The notes below the pieces were generated by a model. It searched no databases and was not told where the DNA came from. It saw only the letters and a list, made by a program, of their open reading frames with translations. Below are positions 1 to 7,768 of a stretch of DNA of 64,000 nt, piece by piece. The stretch is taken from contig CAZLKF010000006.1 in NCBI GenBank assembly GCA_964560085.1, positions 1-64,000 of the forward strand, written 5' to 3'. Source of the DNA: RUG11241 sp964560085. GTDB taxonomy: Bacteria; Bacillota_I; Bacilli_A; RF39; UBA660. Within the stretch, counting starts at the first letter, position 1, and every line of letters begins with the position of its first letter. The position numbers and the translations under genes were made by a program.

Positions 1-591
1 GGAAGAAATATGCCTGATTTATCTTTATTTAAACCATTGTGTGAATTATTAGATATTTCTATTAATGATTTAATAAGTGGAGAAAAAATATCAAAAGATA
101 ATTATCAGAAAAAGTTGGAAGAAAATATAATTATTGCAATTGACTATACTAACAAAAAAATGATTGGGAAGAATAAAATAATTGGAATTATTTTAATTGT
201 ATTTGGAATCACTTTGGCAATTACTGCGATGACTATATTTCCAAGTGAAAGTAGTTGGGGCAGTATATATTCTGTGTTAGGAGCAATAGTATCATTATTA
301 GGAATCTCTAGATTCACGAAAAAATTAAGTTATGTAAAAAAAATAATGTTTAATTTAGGATATTTTGTCTTGTTTGTTGTTATGCTGTTTTTAATTGATT
401 ATCTAAGTGTGGTTAATATAAAACAAGCACCAAGATTTTCAATTTATAAAATATCGGCTGAATCAACAATCTATTATGATACTCCATTTTATGACGTTGT
501 AAGATGCCATAAAAATTCTAAAAATGAATATTACATGATAATGAAAAATCAGTCTTATGATAGTGACAACATTGAAAATTATTGCAAATAA
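1..591 (+). CDS. XRE-type HTH regulator with C-terminal membrane domain (5' truncated)
   Basis: The gene enters from the left edge: three codons before the first ATG (position 10) are open and read G-R-N, matching the end of an XRE helix-turn-helix domain. The next residues, with LCELLDISINDLISGE, are the usual end of such a domain. Three hydrophobic segments follow (about residues 54-75, 83-100 and 113-135 counted from the ATG at 10), then a short polar tail. Soluble-HTH plus membrane-tail proteins of this kind are common in Bacillota and are thought to sense envelope conditions; the target is unknown. The ATG at 10 is probably internal, because the recognition helix lies upstream of the window. 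Confidence 0.75.
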   Translation, partial: GRNMPDLSLFKPLCELLDISINDLISGEKISKDNYQKKLEENIIIAIDYTNKKMIGKNKIIGIILIVFGITLAITAMTIFPSESSWGSIYSVLGAIVSLLGISRFTKKLSYVKKIMFNLGYFVLFVVMLFLIDYLSVVNIKQAPRFSIYKISAESTIYYDTPFYDVVRCHKNSKNEYYMIMKNQSYDSDNIENYCK

Positions 592-713
592 TGACATTTA
601 AAGAAATAAAAAATTCGTGATAGTTTAACTATTACATAATAATTATTTAATGCCTATATTAGAAAATGAACAATAAGAAAATGTTCTAAAACAATTATCG
701 AATGGGAGAAAAA

Positions 714-1193
714 ATGATTGAAGAGTATACAGATAGATATCTAGATGATGTTAAAGATTTATTAGTAGAATTAGAAGAATATGTAATATCGATTGATAAA
801 GATAATTTAGATCAACTTCATCCTGATTATAGAGATACGATGATCTTACTTGATTTGGAGAAAGTAAGGTCATATAACGGTAGATGCTATCTATATGTAG
901 TAAACAATAAAGCAATTGGTCTAATTATGGGAATCATTCCGCCTTACAATGAATACGATTATTTGGATTATAAATGTCCAAAAAGAGGCGAAATAATTGA
1001 ATTAATTGTAACAAATAAAATCAGAAGTAAAGGAATAGGACAACAGTTAATTAATAAAATGGAAGACTATTTTAAATCGGAAAAATGTGAATATGTAATT
1101 GTAGATGTGTTTGCATATAATGAAAATGGCCAAAAGTTCTATAATAAAAAAGGGTATCATTCTAGAATGGAAACAATGTTGAAAAGAATATAA
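714..1193 (+). CDS. GNAT-family N-acetyltransferase
   Basis: A protein of 159 residues with a GNAT acetyl-CoA binding core: a beta strand IIELIV followed by RSKGIGQQLI, the R/Q-x-x-G-x-G/A pyrophosphate loop, and a late NENGQKFYNKKGY segment typical of the C-terminal GNAT motif. It should transfer an acetyl group to an amine, but the substrate cannot be read from sequence. An in-frame ATG also exists at 702, but GGGAG at 705-709 lies 4 bases ahead of the ATG at 714, so 714 is preferred. It stands alone, about 110 bases after the previous gene. Confidence 0.8.
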   Translation: MIEEYTDRYLDDVKDLLVELEEYVISIDKDNLDQLHPDYRDTMILLDLEKVRSYNGRCYLYVVNNKAIGLIMGIIPPYNEYDYLDYKCPKRGEIIELIVTNKIRSKGIGQQLINKMEDYFKSEKCEYVIVDVFAYNENGQKFYNKKGYHSRMETMLKRI

Positions 1194-1268
1194 GTAAAAA
1201 AATAGTAATTTATATTCAACAAAATTCGTGATATAATAAAATTGGCATAGATTTAAATGGAGTAAAAA

Positions 1269-1742
1269 ATGAGTAAAAAAAATAAAAGAATAATGATCAT
1301 TCTGGTAAGTGGAATAGTGATATTGTCATCATTCTTAATTGGCTACTTCATAAAAACGATAATTGATTATAGTAATCAAAAGACTGCAGCCGAAAAAGTG
1401 ATGAATGGTTTTTTTGAAATATACGAAAGCACAAAAAAAGAAGTCGTATTATTTGCAAGTCCTTATTGTCCATATTGTGAAAAGTTGAAACCAACATTAA
1501 ATGAAATTGCTTTACAAAATCAGATTACCTATTACTATTTTGATACAAGTTTAATTTCTAAAGACATGAAGCAAGAATTAGAAGAGAAAACAAAAATAAG
1601 TTTTAATGCAATTCCGTATCTTATTGTTTTGGATAACAAACAAGTAATTGGTGAGTCAATTGGAAATAAGAGCAAAGATGATGTAATTCAGTTTTTAACA
1701 ACGTATGGAATAATAGAAAATAAAGAGGTGGAACATGAATGA
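1269..1742 (+). CDS. Membrane-anchored thioredoxin-like protein
   Basis: Of 157 residues, about 8-30 form a membrane anchor and the rest a thioredoxin fold facing outside. The redox motif is C67-P-Y-C70, and AIPYLIV later supplies the cis-proline strand. A CPYC pair is glutaredoxin/thioredoxin-like, so it probably reduces or shuffles thiols on exported proteins, several of which in this window are Cys-rich; that link is inference. A TATAAT at 1232-1237 is a plausible -10. It overlaps the next gene by 8 bases, so the two are translated together. Confidence 0.75.
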   Translation: MSKKNKRIMIILVSGIVILSSFLIGYFIKTIIDYSNQKTAAEKVMNGFFEIYESTKKEVVLFASPYCPYCEKLKPTLNEIALQNQITYYYFDTSLISKDMKQELEEKTKISFNAIPYLIVLDNKQVIGESIGNKSKDDVIQFLTTYGIIENKEVEHE

Positions 1743-2190
1743 TGAAGTATATCAATTGGTGAGAAGATTTAAAAAGAAATATCCATTTACATTAGCATGG
1801 CGTTTAAAGAGTCATGCCAAAGTATTGCAAAGTCATTTAAATCCAGGAGAAAAGATTTTTTATGCTTTTGCAGGCCAGAAAAATACATCACATTTTGATG
1901 TTTTGAACACAAATATTGTTTTGCTTACAAATAAAAGAATTTTAATAGGACGTAAGAGATTATTTTTTGGCTATTTCTTAAGCTCAATTACACCAGAAAT
2001 GTTTAATGATTTTAAAATATCCAATTTAATTATCTGGGGTAAAGTTTATATCGACACAGTGAAAGAATATATAACAATTTCTGGTCTTCGCAAAACAGCT
2101 TTAGTTGAGGTTGAAACCAATTTTTCGGAATATATTAATAAATTTGGAACTGCTGATCGAATAGCAAGGTTAAGGGAACTAAAAAAATAG
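1735..2190 (+). CDS. PH-domain-like (bPH) protein
   Basis: A 151-residue soluble protein whose centre (residues 38-135) reads like a bacterial pleckstrin-homology domain. It has the pattern seen in YokE-type proteins: a strand with NIVLLTNKRILIGRK, then a WGKVYIDTV-like strand and a final ITISGLRK strand, where TNKRIL is the typical short motif. The start ATG at 1735 follows GAGGTGG and overlaps the end of the thioredoxin gene. Such domains often bind membranes or other proteins. The function here is unknown; coupling to the thioredoxin suggests an envelope role. Confidence 0.55.
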   Translation: MNDEVYQLVRRFKKKYPFTLAWRLKSHAKVLQSHLNPGEKIFYAFAGQKNTSHFDVLNTNIVLLTNKRILIGRKRLFFGYFLSSITPEMFNDFKISNLIIWGKVYIDTVKEYITISGLRKTALVEVETNFSEYINKFGTADRIARLRELKK

Positions 2191-2200
2191 TTCTTTTTCA

Positions 2201-2229
2201 TTGCAAAAAAACTTAAAATTTAATATACT
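2201..2229 (+). promoter_or_regulatory. SigA-type promoter of the 2248 gene
   Basis: TTGCAA (2201-2206), 17 bases, then TATACT (2224-2229), ending 18 bases before the start codon at 2248. Confidence 0.6.
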
Positions 2230-2247
2230 AGAGAAGGGGATGATAAA

Positions 2248-3495
2248 ATGAAGAAGCTTTTTTTTACCTTAGTATTTTTGTTTTTCGTTTATTTTGGCAT
2301 TCAAACTTTGTTTTATTTTTTAGGCCCAGGTCATGATGTTGATTATGAAGTAAGTGGTTATGATATCAAAGAAAAATATGCGAATCACCAAAAATTAGAA
2401 ATTCAAAATTATTTTTTTGAAATTACTAAGAATGAAAAGGTATTTAATTTGCAAATTTTAGAAGATTTTAATCGTGATGAAAAAATTATTGAAGAAATTA
2501 AGGAATTTAATTCTGATAATTTAAATTGTATATTGCCGATTTTTAAAGAAAAAAAGGTTTTGACAGATTTACTTTGTTTACAAAATGGAATAATTTACAA
2601 TTATCAAGAATTGCAAGGAAAAAATCCATCGCTAGATGCTTTTTATCAAGAAATTTCTCAATTAATTTCTAAAGAAAACTTAGCAGATTATGATACAAAA
2701 GGATCAATTGTTCTTTACAAAGACAACATTCCTAATAATTATTATCTTAGTTTTGAAAGCTATAAAGGATTCATTTATGCAAATTATTTTGATAAAGAAA
2801 TGTTTTCTAAAAATATCTTCCAAAAAGATGTTTACGATAATTATTTGAGTGCATATGTAGGAAAATATTATGTAACAGTTAATTATGATGAGCAATATGA
2901 TTATACAAACATTTATATTTATAATATAATTAATCCGAAGGAAGAAAAAATAGTGTTGACAACTTCTTTAGATAAGAATTCATATATCGAGGGTGTAGCA
3001 GACAAGAAATTATACATATTTGATGTTGATAATAAAAAGCAATATGAGATTAATCCAGAAACATTAAAAATTTTAGAAGTTGGCAACGTAACAACAGGGA
3101 CTAAAATATATAAAAATAATAAATGGGAAAGAGTTAGCGCCTATGAATGTGCTAAAGAAAAAATTCTGTTTGATTATGAAAATAATGACAAAAATTTAGA
3201 TAATTATATTTACCTTGCTGAAACCGGTGGTACAAAAAGTGGCTATACATATTATTATCGAAAAAACAATGACGAATATATGATCTTTCGCACCAACAAG
3301 CAGAAGTTACAATATGTATATTTATTTACAACGAAGTATTTAAATAAAATAATTCCCATCAATGAATATGTATTCTTCGCAGACGACTATTATATAAAAT
3401 ATTATAGCGATGCAACAGGAATAAGAACCTTACTTTCGAATACAGAATTATATTTTAATCAGAATTTAGAATTTCAAATTTTCTATAGTGAATAG
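2248..3495 (+). CDS. Unknown membrane-anchored extracellular protein
   Basis: A 415-residue protein with one N-terminal hydrophobic segment (about residues 4-25) and a long polar, tyrosine- and asparagine-rich remainder rich in beta-type sequence. It is most likely an uncleaved signal anchor holding an external domain. No catalytic motif or named domain is recognised. It has its own promoter (2201-2229), a good ribosome binding site (GGGG at 2236-2239) and its own terminator, so it is a single-gene unit placed just before the ECF operon. Confidence 0.6.
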   Translation: MKKLFFTLVFLFFVYFGIQTLFYFLGPGHDVDYEVSGYDIKEKYANHQKLEIQNYFFEITKNEKVFNLQILEDFNRDEKIIEEIKEFNSDNLNCILPIFKEKKVLTDLLCLQNGIIYNYQELQGKNPSLDAFYQEISQLISKENLADYDTKGSIVLYKDNIPNNYYLSFESYKGFIYANYFDKEMFSKNIFQKDVYDNYLSAYVGKYYVTVNYDEQYDYTNIYIYNIINPKEEKIVLTTSLDKNSYIEGVADKKLYIFDVDNKKQYEINPETLKILEVGNVTTGTKIYKNNKWERVSAYECAKEKILFDYENNDKNLDNYIYLAETGGTKSGYTYYYRKNNDEYMIFRTNKQKLQYVYLFTTKYLNKIIPINEYVFFADDYYIKYYSDATGIRTLLSNTELYFNQNLEFQIFYSE

Positions 3496-3515
3496 CATAT
3501 TTATATGCTATTTTT
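3493..3515 (+). terminator. Rho-independent terminator after 2248-3495
   Basis: A 7-bp stem TAGCATA / TATGCTA (3493-3499 with 3504-3510), a 4-base loop and five T's. The stem overlaps the stop codon of the upstream gene. Confidence 0.75.
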
Positions 3516-3517
3516 CG

Positions 3518-3546
3518 TTGTAAAATAAAGGTATATGTATTATAAT
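3518..3546 (+). promoter_or_regulatory. Promoter of the ecfA1-ecfA2-ecfT-truA operon
   Basis: TTGTAA (3518-3523), 17 bases, then a perfect TATAAT (3541-3546); a GGGGG Shine-Dalgarno sequence follows at 3553-3557. Confidence 0.7.
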
Positions 3547-3564
3547 TAAAGTGGGGGTAAAATA

Positions 3565-4371
3565 ATGGACGAGATATTAAAAATTAGAAATTTATTTTTC
3601 AATTATTCACAGAAAATAGTATTTGAAGATTTGAATTTAACCCTTAATTATAATGACTGGTATACCTTGTTAGGCAATAATGGCAGTGGAAAAACAACAC
3701 TTGTCAAAATCATTTGTGGACTACTGGACTTTAACGGGAAAATTGAGTTTAATTTTCTAGACTTGAATTCAAAAAACATATCAGAAATTAGAACTAGAAT
3801 GGCTGTTTTATTTGATGATATTGATAATCAAATAATTGAGGATAATGTTTTTGATGAAATAACATTTCAATTAAAAAATATGCAATATTCAAAAAATGAA
3901 ATAATTTATGCTATTGATGTAATTAATAAATTTACTCATATAAAAGATATAATTGAAAAAGAGATAATTGAATTAACTCAATGGGAGAAATGTCTATTAA
4001 TATTGACGTCTGCTTTAATAATTCATCCAAAATTATTAATAATTGATGAAACTTTTTCTCAACTTCAAAAAGAAGAACAACAGAAGCTATACAATATAAT
4101 ATTAGAATATAAAAAAGAAAACAAATTAACAGTTTTGAATATTACACACGATTCAGAAGATACCTTGTTGGGGGATAATATAATTGTCATTGAAGATCAT
4201 AAAGTTATTTATAATGAAAGAGTTGAAAAAATTTATGATGATCGTGTCCTTGAAACAAAAGAATATAAATTACCATTTATAGTTGAACTATCAAATGCCT
4301 TAAAACTATATAATCTAATTAATAAAAATTATTATAATATAGAAGAATTGGTAGATGAATTATGGAAATAA
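3565..4371 (+). CDS. ecfA1: ECF transporter ATPase A1 with degenerate signature motif
   Basis: ATP-binding subunit of an energy-coupling factor transporter, which powers vitamin or metal uptake through swappable S components. It has 268 residues. The Walker A motif GNNGSGKTT (37-45), Walker B with the catalytic glutamate (LLIIDE, D161-E162) and the switch histidine H195 are intact. The ABC signature is not: LTQWE (137-141) replaces the usual LSGGQ. The Q-loop also reads FDD instead of FQ. It overlaps ecfA2 by 10 bases. The partner subunit is degenerate in the complementary positions, so the pair probably forms one working site. No S-component gene lies in the window. Confidence 0.9.
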   Translation: MDEILKIRNLFFNYSQKIVFEDLNLTLNYNDWYTLLGNNGSGKTTLVKIICGLLDFNGKIEFNFLDLNSKNISEIRTRMAVLFDDIDNQIIEDNVFDEITFQLKNMQYSKNEIIYAIDVINKFTHIKDIIEKEIIELTQWEKCLLILTSALIIHPKLLIIDETFSQLQKEEQQKLYNIILEYKKENKLTVLNITHDSEDTLLGDNIIVIEDHKVIYNERVEKIYDDRVLETKEYKLPFIVELSNALKLYNLINKNYYNIEELVDELWK

Positions 4372-5102
4372 AGAATGTTTTTTATAAAAATGTTTTTGGC
4401 AGTTTAAATTATAAGTTTGATAGTGCAAAAATATATGGAATTTTAAGTAATGATCGAATGAAAATAACAATCTTTATGGAATTACTAAGGGGTTTTATAA
4501 AACCAACTTCAGGATATATTGAAAATAATAAAGAAAAAGTATATTTACTTTTTGACGACAGTATAGATCAAATATTTAATGACACTGTCAAAGAAGAAAT
4601 ATTGTATGGCTTAGATAAAAATATTGACTTAAAGACAATTTTAGATAGATTAGAATTAAACGAAGAAATATTGGAGAAAAATCCTTTTACTTTAAGTATG
4701 GGAGAAAAAAGGAAAATAGTTTTTGCTTCAATGTTAGCTGCTAATCCAGATGTTATTTTAATTGATAATTTTTTTGGAGGAATCGATTATTATAATGAAA
4801 AATTAATCATTGATATATTAAAAAGACTGCAGTTTGATGATCACAAATTAATAATTATGTATGATCAGAATATAGATAGATTATTTGAATTTATTGATAA
4901 TGTGCTTATTATTGATAATGAAATAATAATGACTGGCAATAAATTTGATGTTTTTAGAAAAAAATGTATATTACAAAAACTAAATATTGAATTACCTAAA
5001 TACGTCGAGTTTTCTAACACTGTATTAGAAAAAAAACAAGTTGATCTTGGATATCGAGATCGTATAAGTGATATTATGAAGGATGTGTATGATAATGTTT
5101 AG
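4362..5102 (+). CDS. ecfA2: ECF transporter ATPase A2 with lost Walker A
   Basis: Second ATPase subunit (246 residues), identified by position between ecfA1 and ecfT and by an intact signature LSMGE (111-115). Walker A is destroyed: the loop near residues 28-36 (LSNDRMKIT) has none of the glycines, although K34 remains. The catalytic glutamate is replaced by N136 (ILIDN) and the switch histidine by Y167. Alone it should not hydrolyse ATP; its signature motif can still complete the site built on EcfA1. Such asymmetric pairs are known among heterodimeric ABC proteins, but this degree of decay is unusual for EcfA2. It overlaps ecfT. Confidence 0.85.
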   Translation: MEIKNVFYKNVFGSLNYKFDSAKIYGILSNDRMKITIFMELLRGFIKPTSGYIENNKEKVYLLFDDSIDQIFNDTVKEEILYGLDKNIDLKTILDRLELNEEILEKNPFTLSMGEKRKIVFASMLAANPDVILIDNFFGGIDYYNEKLIIDILKRLQFDDHKLIIMYDQNIDRLFEFIDNVLIIDNEIIMTGNKFDVFRKKCILQKLNIELPKYVEFSNTVLEKKQVDLGYRDRISDIMKDVYDNV

Positions 5103-5829
5103 AATAGGAAGATATTACAAGGTGTCATCAATTATTCACACAATTAATCCTTTAATAAAATTATTGATGTCTTTATGCTTTATTGTGAGTTGTTTTTTAG
5201 CAACTGATTTGCTTGCAATATTATTTTTACTAATATTTATGTTGCTCATGATAATTGCCAGTAACATTCCTATCATTGAATTTTTAAAATCGTTGTGGAC
5301 AGCTAAGATATTCATTATTCTTGTCGTAGTTATGAATATAGTCTTCTTTCAATCAATAGATAATCTTATAATTATATCAGTACAATTAGTTTTGATTATT
5401 TTGATGACATCTTTGGTTATTTTCACAACACGTATAAGTGAATTAACATATGCTTTAGAACTGCTTTTTAGTCCTTTAAAAATAATTAATTTTCCAGTGA
5501 AAAAAGTTGCTTTTGCAATAACTTTAGCAATTCGCTTTGTTCCTATTTTATTAACTGAATCAAAGAAAATAGTAAAATCTCAGAAAAACAGAATTTTTAA
5601 GGATAAACTTTCAATTAAAGATAAGATTATTAACATTAAAAATATGCTTTTTCCAATTTTTAATAAAAGCATAAATCACGCAGATAAAATTGCTGAAGTA
5701 ATGACAGTTCGAAATTACACCTTCACAACGGCAACAGTTAGTCTGCGAAATCGTCAAGTTAAAGAACTTGATTATGCGTTAATGGCTATGCAAATGCTTT
5801 TGCTAGTTGCAATAATAGTAAAGAGGTAG
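5095..5829 (+). CDS. ecfT: ECF transporter transmembrane subunit T
   Basis: About 244 residues with several membrane spans (two close pairs between residues 20 and 115, another near 230-243). The N-terminus RIGRYYKVSSIIHTINPLIK matches the family's opening G-R-Y...S-x-x-H-x-x-(D/N)-P-x-x-K-L pattern. The cytosolic part around residues 140-200 is where coupling helices that contact EcfA1/A2 lie; AIRFVP sits at about 143-148. ATGs at 5083, 5089 and 5095 are all possible; 5095 gives the usual MFRIGRYY start, with AAGGA 11 bases upstream. It overlaps ecfA2 and is followed after 2 bases by truA. Confidence 0.85.
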   Translation: MFRIGRYYKVSSIIHTINPLIKLLMSLCFIVSCFLATDLLAILFLLIFMLLMIIASNIPIIEFLKSLWTAKIFIILVVVMNIVFFQSIDNLIIISVQLVLIILMTSLVIFTTRISELTYALELLFSPLKIINFPVKKVAFAITLAIRFVPILLTESKKIVKSQKNRIFKDKLSIKDKIINIKNMLFPIFNKSINHADKIAEVMTVRNYTFTTATVSLRNRQVKELDYALMAMQMLLLVAIIVKR

Positions 5830-5831
5830 AT

Positions 5832-6584
5832 ATGCGATATTTAATGACATTCTCATATGATGGAACAAAATTTAATGGTTATCAGCGTCAACCCAATTTG
5901 CGAACCATTCAAGAGGAAATTGAAAATAAGTTAACGATGATAAATGGGCAAAAAAGTGTAAAGATTTTTGCAAGTGGGCGAACGGATGCTTTAGTTCATG
6001 CAATAAATCAAAAAGCTCATTTTGATTTATCTAACGATTTGAAGCCGGATAAAGTAAGAAAATCGTTAAATCAATTACTATTAAGACAAGCTAATGATAT
6101 TTATATAAAAGATGTCAAGATTGTAAATGATGATTTTAATGCTCGTCATGATGTTGTTTCAAAAACTTACGAATATAAAATAAATATCGGTGAATATAAT
6201 CCTATTGAGGCGAATTATAGTTATCAATATTGTCACGAACTTGATATTAATAAAATGATATCTGCTAGTAAGTATTTATTAGGAGAACATGATTTTGCAT
6301 CTTTTGTTAAGAAAGATAGTTTAAAGGAAGATAATATTAGAGATATTTATGAGATATTGATTAAAGAAATTAATCAAGGGATAGTGATAACAATAACTGG
6401 AAATGGTTTTCTGCGATACATGGTAAGAAATATTGTAGGGTTACTAGTTACAGTTGGTGAAAACAAATTAGAACCAATTGATGTAAAAACAATTTTAGAG
6501 AAAAAAGACCGTATTTTTGCAACTAAAACGGCACCTGCTTGCGGATTGTATTTAAAAGATGTAAAATACACAAAAAATTGTTGA
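5832..6584 (+). CDS. truA: tRNA pseudouridine(38-40) synthase TruA
   Basis: Isomerises uridines 38-40 in the tRNA anticodon stem-loop to pseudouridine. It has 250 residues, normal for the family. The catalytic aspartate D52 lies in ASGRTDALVHA, and the N-terminus MRYLMTFSYDGTKFNGYQRQ is the standard opening. It starts 2 bases after ecfT and ends in TGA, showing that UGA is a stop in this organism. The rplM promoter begins at its last codon. The ecfT-truA-rplM-rpsI order is the classical Bacillota arrangement. Confidence 0.97.
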   Translation: MRYLMTFSYDGTKFNGYQRQPNLRTIQEEIENKLTMINGQKSVKIFASGRTDALVHAINQKAHFDLSNDLKPDKVRKSLNQLLLRQANDIYIKDVKIVNDDFNARHDVVSKTYEYKINIGEYNPIEANYSYQYCHELDINKMISASKYLLGEHDFASFVKKDSLKEDNIRDIYEILIKEINQGIVITITGNGFLRYMVRNIVGLLVTVGENKLEPIDVKTILEKKDRIFATKTAPACGLYLKDVKYTKNC

Positions 6585-6609
6585 CAAAAAAAGCTTTATT
6601 TAGTATCAT
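6581..6609 (+). promoter_or_regulatory. Promoter of rplM-rpsI
   Basis: A consensus -35 TTGACA (6581-6586) overlaps the truA stop codon; after 17 bases comes TATCAT (6604-6609). This lets the ribosomal pair be expressed separately from the ECF operon. Confidence 0.75.
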
Positions 6610-6630
6610 TAACAATGGTACATTTTATAA

Positions 6631-6665
6631 ATCCCATAAAAATGAGTTTCGGGACAACTCATTTT
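6631..6665 (+). promoter_or_regulatory. Probable L13 ribosomal-protein leader RNA
   Basis: The untranslated leader of rplM holds a 9-bp stem AAAATGAGT / ACTCATTTT (6639-6647 with 6657-6665). Its 9-base loop contains GGGA (6651-6654), which is complementary to TCCC (6632-6635) just upstream, so a pseudoknot can form. A conserved L13 leader, thought to mediate feedback by L13, is known upstream of rplM in Bacillota; matching this one to that family is inference from position and shape. Confidence 0.55.
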
Positions 6666-6687
6666 AAACAAGGAAGGGAGAAAAAAT

Positions 6688-7122
6688 ATGAAAAATTCAT
6701 ATATTCAAGCAAAAGAAACAGTAGATCGTAAATGGTTTGTCATTGATGCAGAAGGATTAAACCTTGGACGTGTTGCTGCTAAAGTTGCACCAATTTTAAG
6801 AGGAAAACACAAGCCAACTTATACACCAAACATTGATTGTGGTGATTTTGTAATTATAATTAATGCTGCTAAAATCAATTTAACAGGTAATAAATTAGAA
6901 GATAAGAAATACTACAATTATAGCGGATACCAAAGTGGTATGCGTGTAAGAACTGCAAAAGAAATGCGCGATAAATATCCACAAGAAATGATGGAAGTAG
7001 CCATTAAAGGAATGCTTCCAAAAGGACGCTTGGGAAGACAAATGTATAGAAAGTTATTTGTGTATGCTGGATCTGAACATCCACATGCAGCTCAACAACC
7101 AGTTGAGTTAAAAATTAACTAA
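6688..7122 (+). CDS. rplM: 50S ribosomal protein L13
   Basis: A 144-residue primary 23S rRNA-binding protein of the large subunit. Typical segments are visible: WFVIDAEGLNLGRVAAKVA near the start, LRGKHKPTYTPNIDCGDFV, and MLPKGRLGRQMYRKLFVYAG in the C-terminal part. The start follows GGAAGGGAG. It is transcribed from its own promoter through a structured leader and is followed after 12 bases by rpsI, as in nearly all Bacillota. Nothing in it is unusual. Confidence 0.98.
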   Translation: MKNSYIQAKETVDRKWFVIDAEGLNLGRVAAKVAPILRGKHKPTYTPNIDCGDFVIIINAAKINLTGNKLEDKKYYNYSGYQSGMRVRTAKEMRDKYPQEMMEVAIKGMLPKGRLGRQMYRKLFVYAGSEHPHAAQQPVELKIN

Positions 7123-7134
7123 GGAGGGTTTTAA

Positions 7135-7551
7135 ATGGCAGAGAAAAGATTGTTTTTAGGAACAGGTAGAAGAAAAAGCTCAATTGCACAAGTAAAATTA
7201 GTTCCTGGTAAGGGTAAGATTACAGTTAATGGACGTGATGTTCGTGACTTCTTCCCATATGAAACTAATGTTATGGATTTAAAACAACCATTAGTGATGA
7301 CAAATAATGAAGAAACATTTGATATCGAAGTAAAAGTTAATGGTGGCGGATTTACTGGTCAAACAGGAGCAATTCGTTTAGGCATTACAAGAGCTTTATT
7401 AGAATATGATAAAGCTAATGAAGCAAATGAAGATAGTTATCGCAAAGTTCTAAAAAGAAATGGCATGGTTACTCGTGACTCTCGTAAGAAAGAACGTAAG
7501 AAACCAGGTCTAAAAGCAGCTCGTCGTGCTCCTCAATTCTCAAAGAGATAG
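7135..7551 (+). CDS. rpsI: 30S ribosomal protein S9
   Basis: A 138-residue small-subunit protein whose basic C-terminal tail (KAARRAPQFSKR) reaches the P site. The RRKSSIAQV opening and GGGFTGQTGAIRLGI core are standard, and AGGAGGG precedes the ATG. The 3' end of this gene is special here: the last 17 bases before the final base of the stop codon (7534-7550) occur again, exactly, at 8782-8798. The protein is unaltered by the presumed insertion because the repeat restores the reading frame and stop. Confidence 0.98.
   Translation: MAEKRLFLGTGRRKSSIAQVKLVPGKGKITVNGRDVRDFFPYETNVMDLKQPLVMTNNEETFDIEVKVNGGGFTGQTGAIRLGITRALLEYDKANEANEDSYRKVLKRNGMVTRDSRKKERKKPGLKAARRAPQFSKR
7534..7550 (+). repeat. 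Left 17-bp direct repeat (attL-like), in rpsI
   Basis: CAATTCTCAAAGAGATA, identical to 8782-8798. It covers the final rpsI codons and the first two bases of the stop. Confidence 0.7.
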
Positions 7552-7565
7552 GATTAACAGTTCTC

Positions 7566-7600
7566 AAAAACCCTATAAACTCAATGTTTATAGGGTTTTT
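7566..7600 (+). terminator. Strong terminator after rpsI
   Basis: A perfect 15-bp stem AAAAACCCTATAAAC / GTTTATAGGGTTTTT (7566-7580 with 7586-7600) with a 5-base loop. It lies inside the islet, so the element seems to have brought its own terminator for rpsI. Confidence 0.85.
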
Positions 7601-7641
7601 CTTTGTTTAAGATACCTCGTAAATCGTGCTAATTTATAGGC

Positions 7642-7653
7642 GTAGCCAACAAA
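7642..7653 (+). repeat. 12-bp internal direct repeat, copy 1
   Basis: GTAGCCAACAAA, repeated exactly at 8738-8749; the copies lie about 90 and 33 bases inside the two ends of the islet. Confidence 0.5.
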
Positions 7654-7661
7654 TATTATAC

Positions 7662-7697
7662 AAAAAAAGCGATTATCTTAGATAGTTAACCGCTTTT
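7662..7697 (-). terminator. Probable terminator downstream of dinD
   Basis: An imperfect hairpin with outer arms AAAAGCG / CGCTTTT (7665-7671 with 7691-7697) and inner arms TATC / GATA, flanked by A/T runs. It would end transcription from the minus-strand dinD remnant. Confidence 0.45.
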
Positions 7698-7768
7698 AGT
7701 AATTCCTCTATATCTGCAATCTTTATGTGTATATAATTTTAAATAATGGTAAATATTGCTTGATATCT

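Noticed and set aside
6575..6590. Mycoplasma-type code (UGA = Trp)
   Set aside because: truA, a conserved protein, ends normally at TGA and Trp is coded by TGG in conserved places.
7698..7768. A short minus-strand fragment reading ...KIADIEELLKAVNYLR before a stop
   Set aside because: Only about 20 codons after an upstream stop; possibly the end of a lost gene in the islet, but too short to call.
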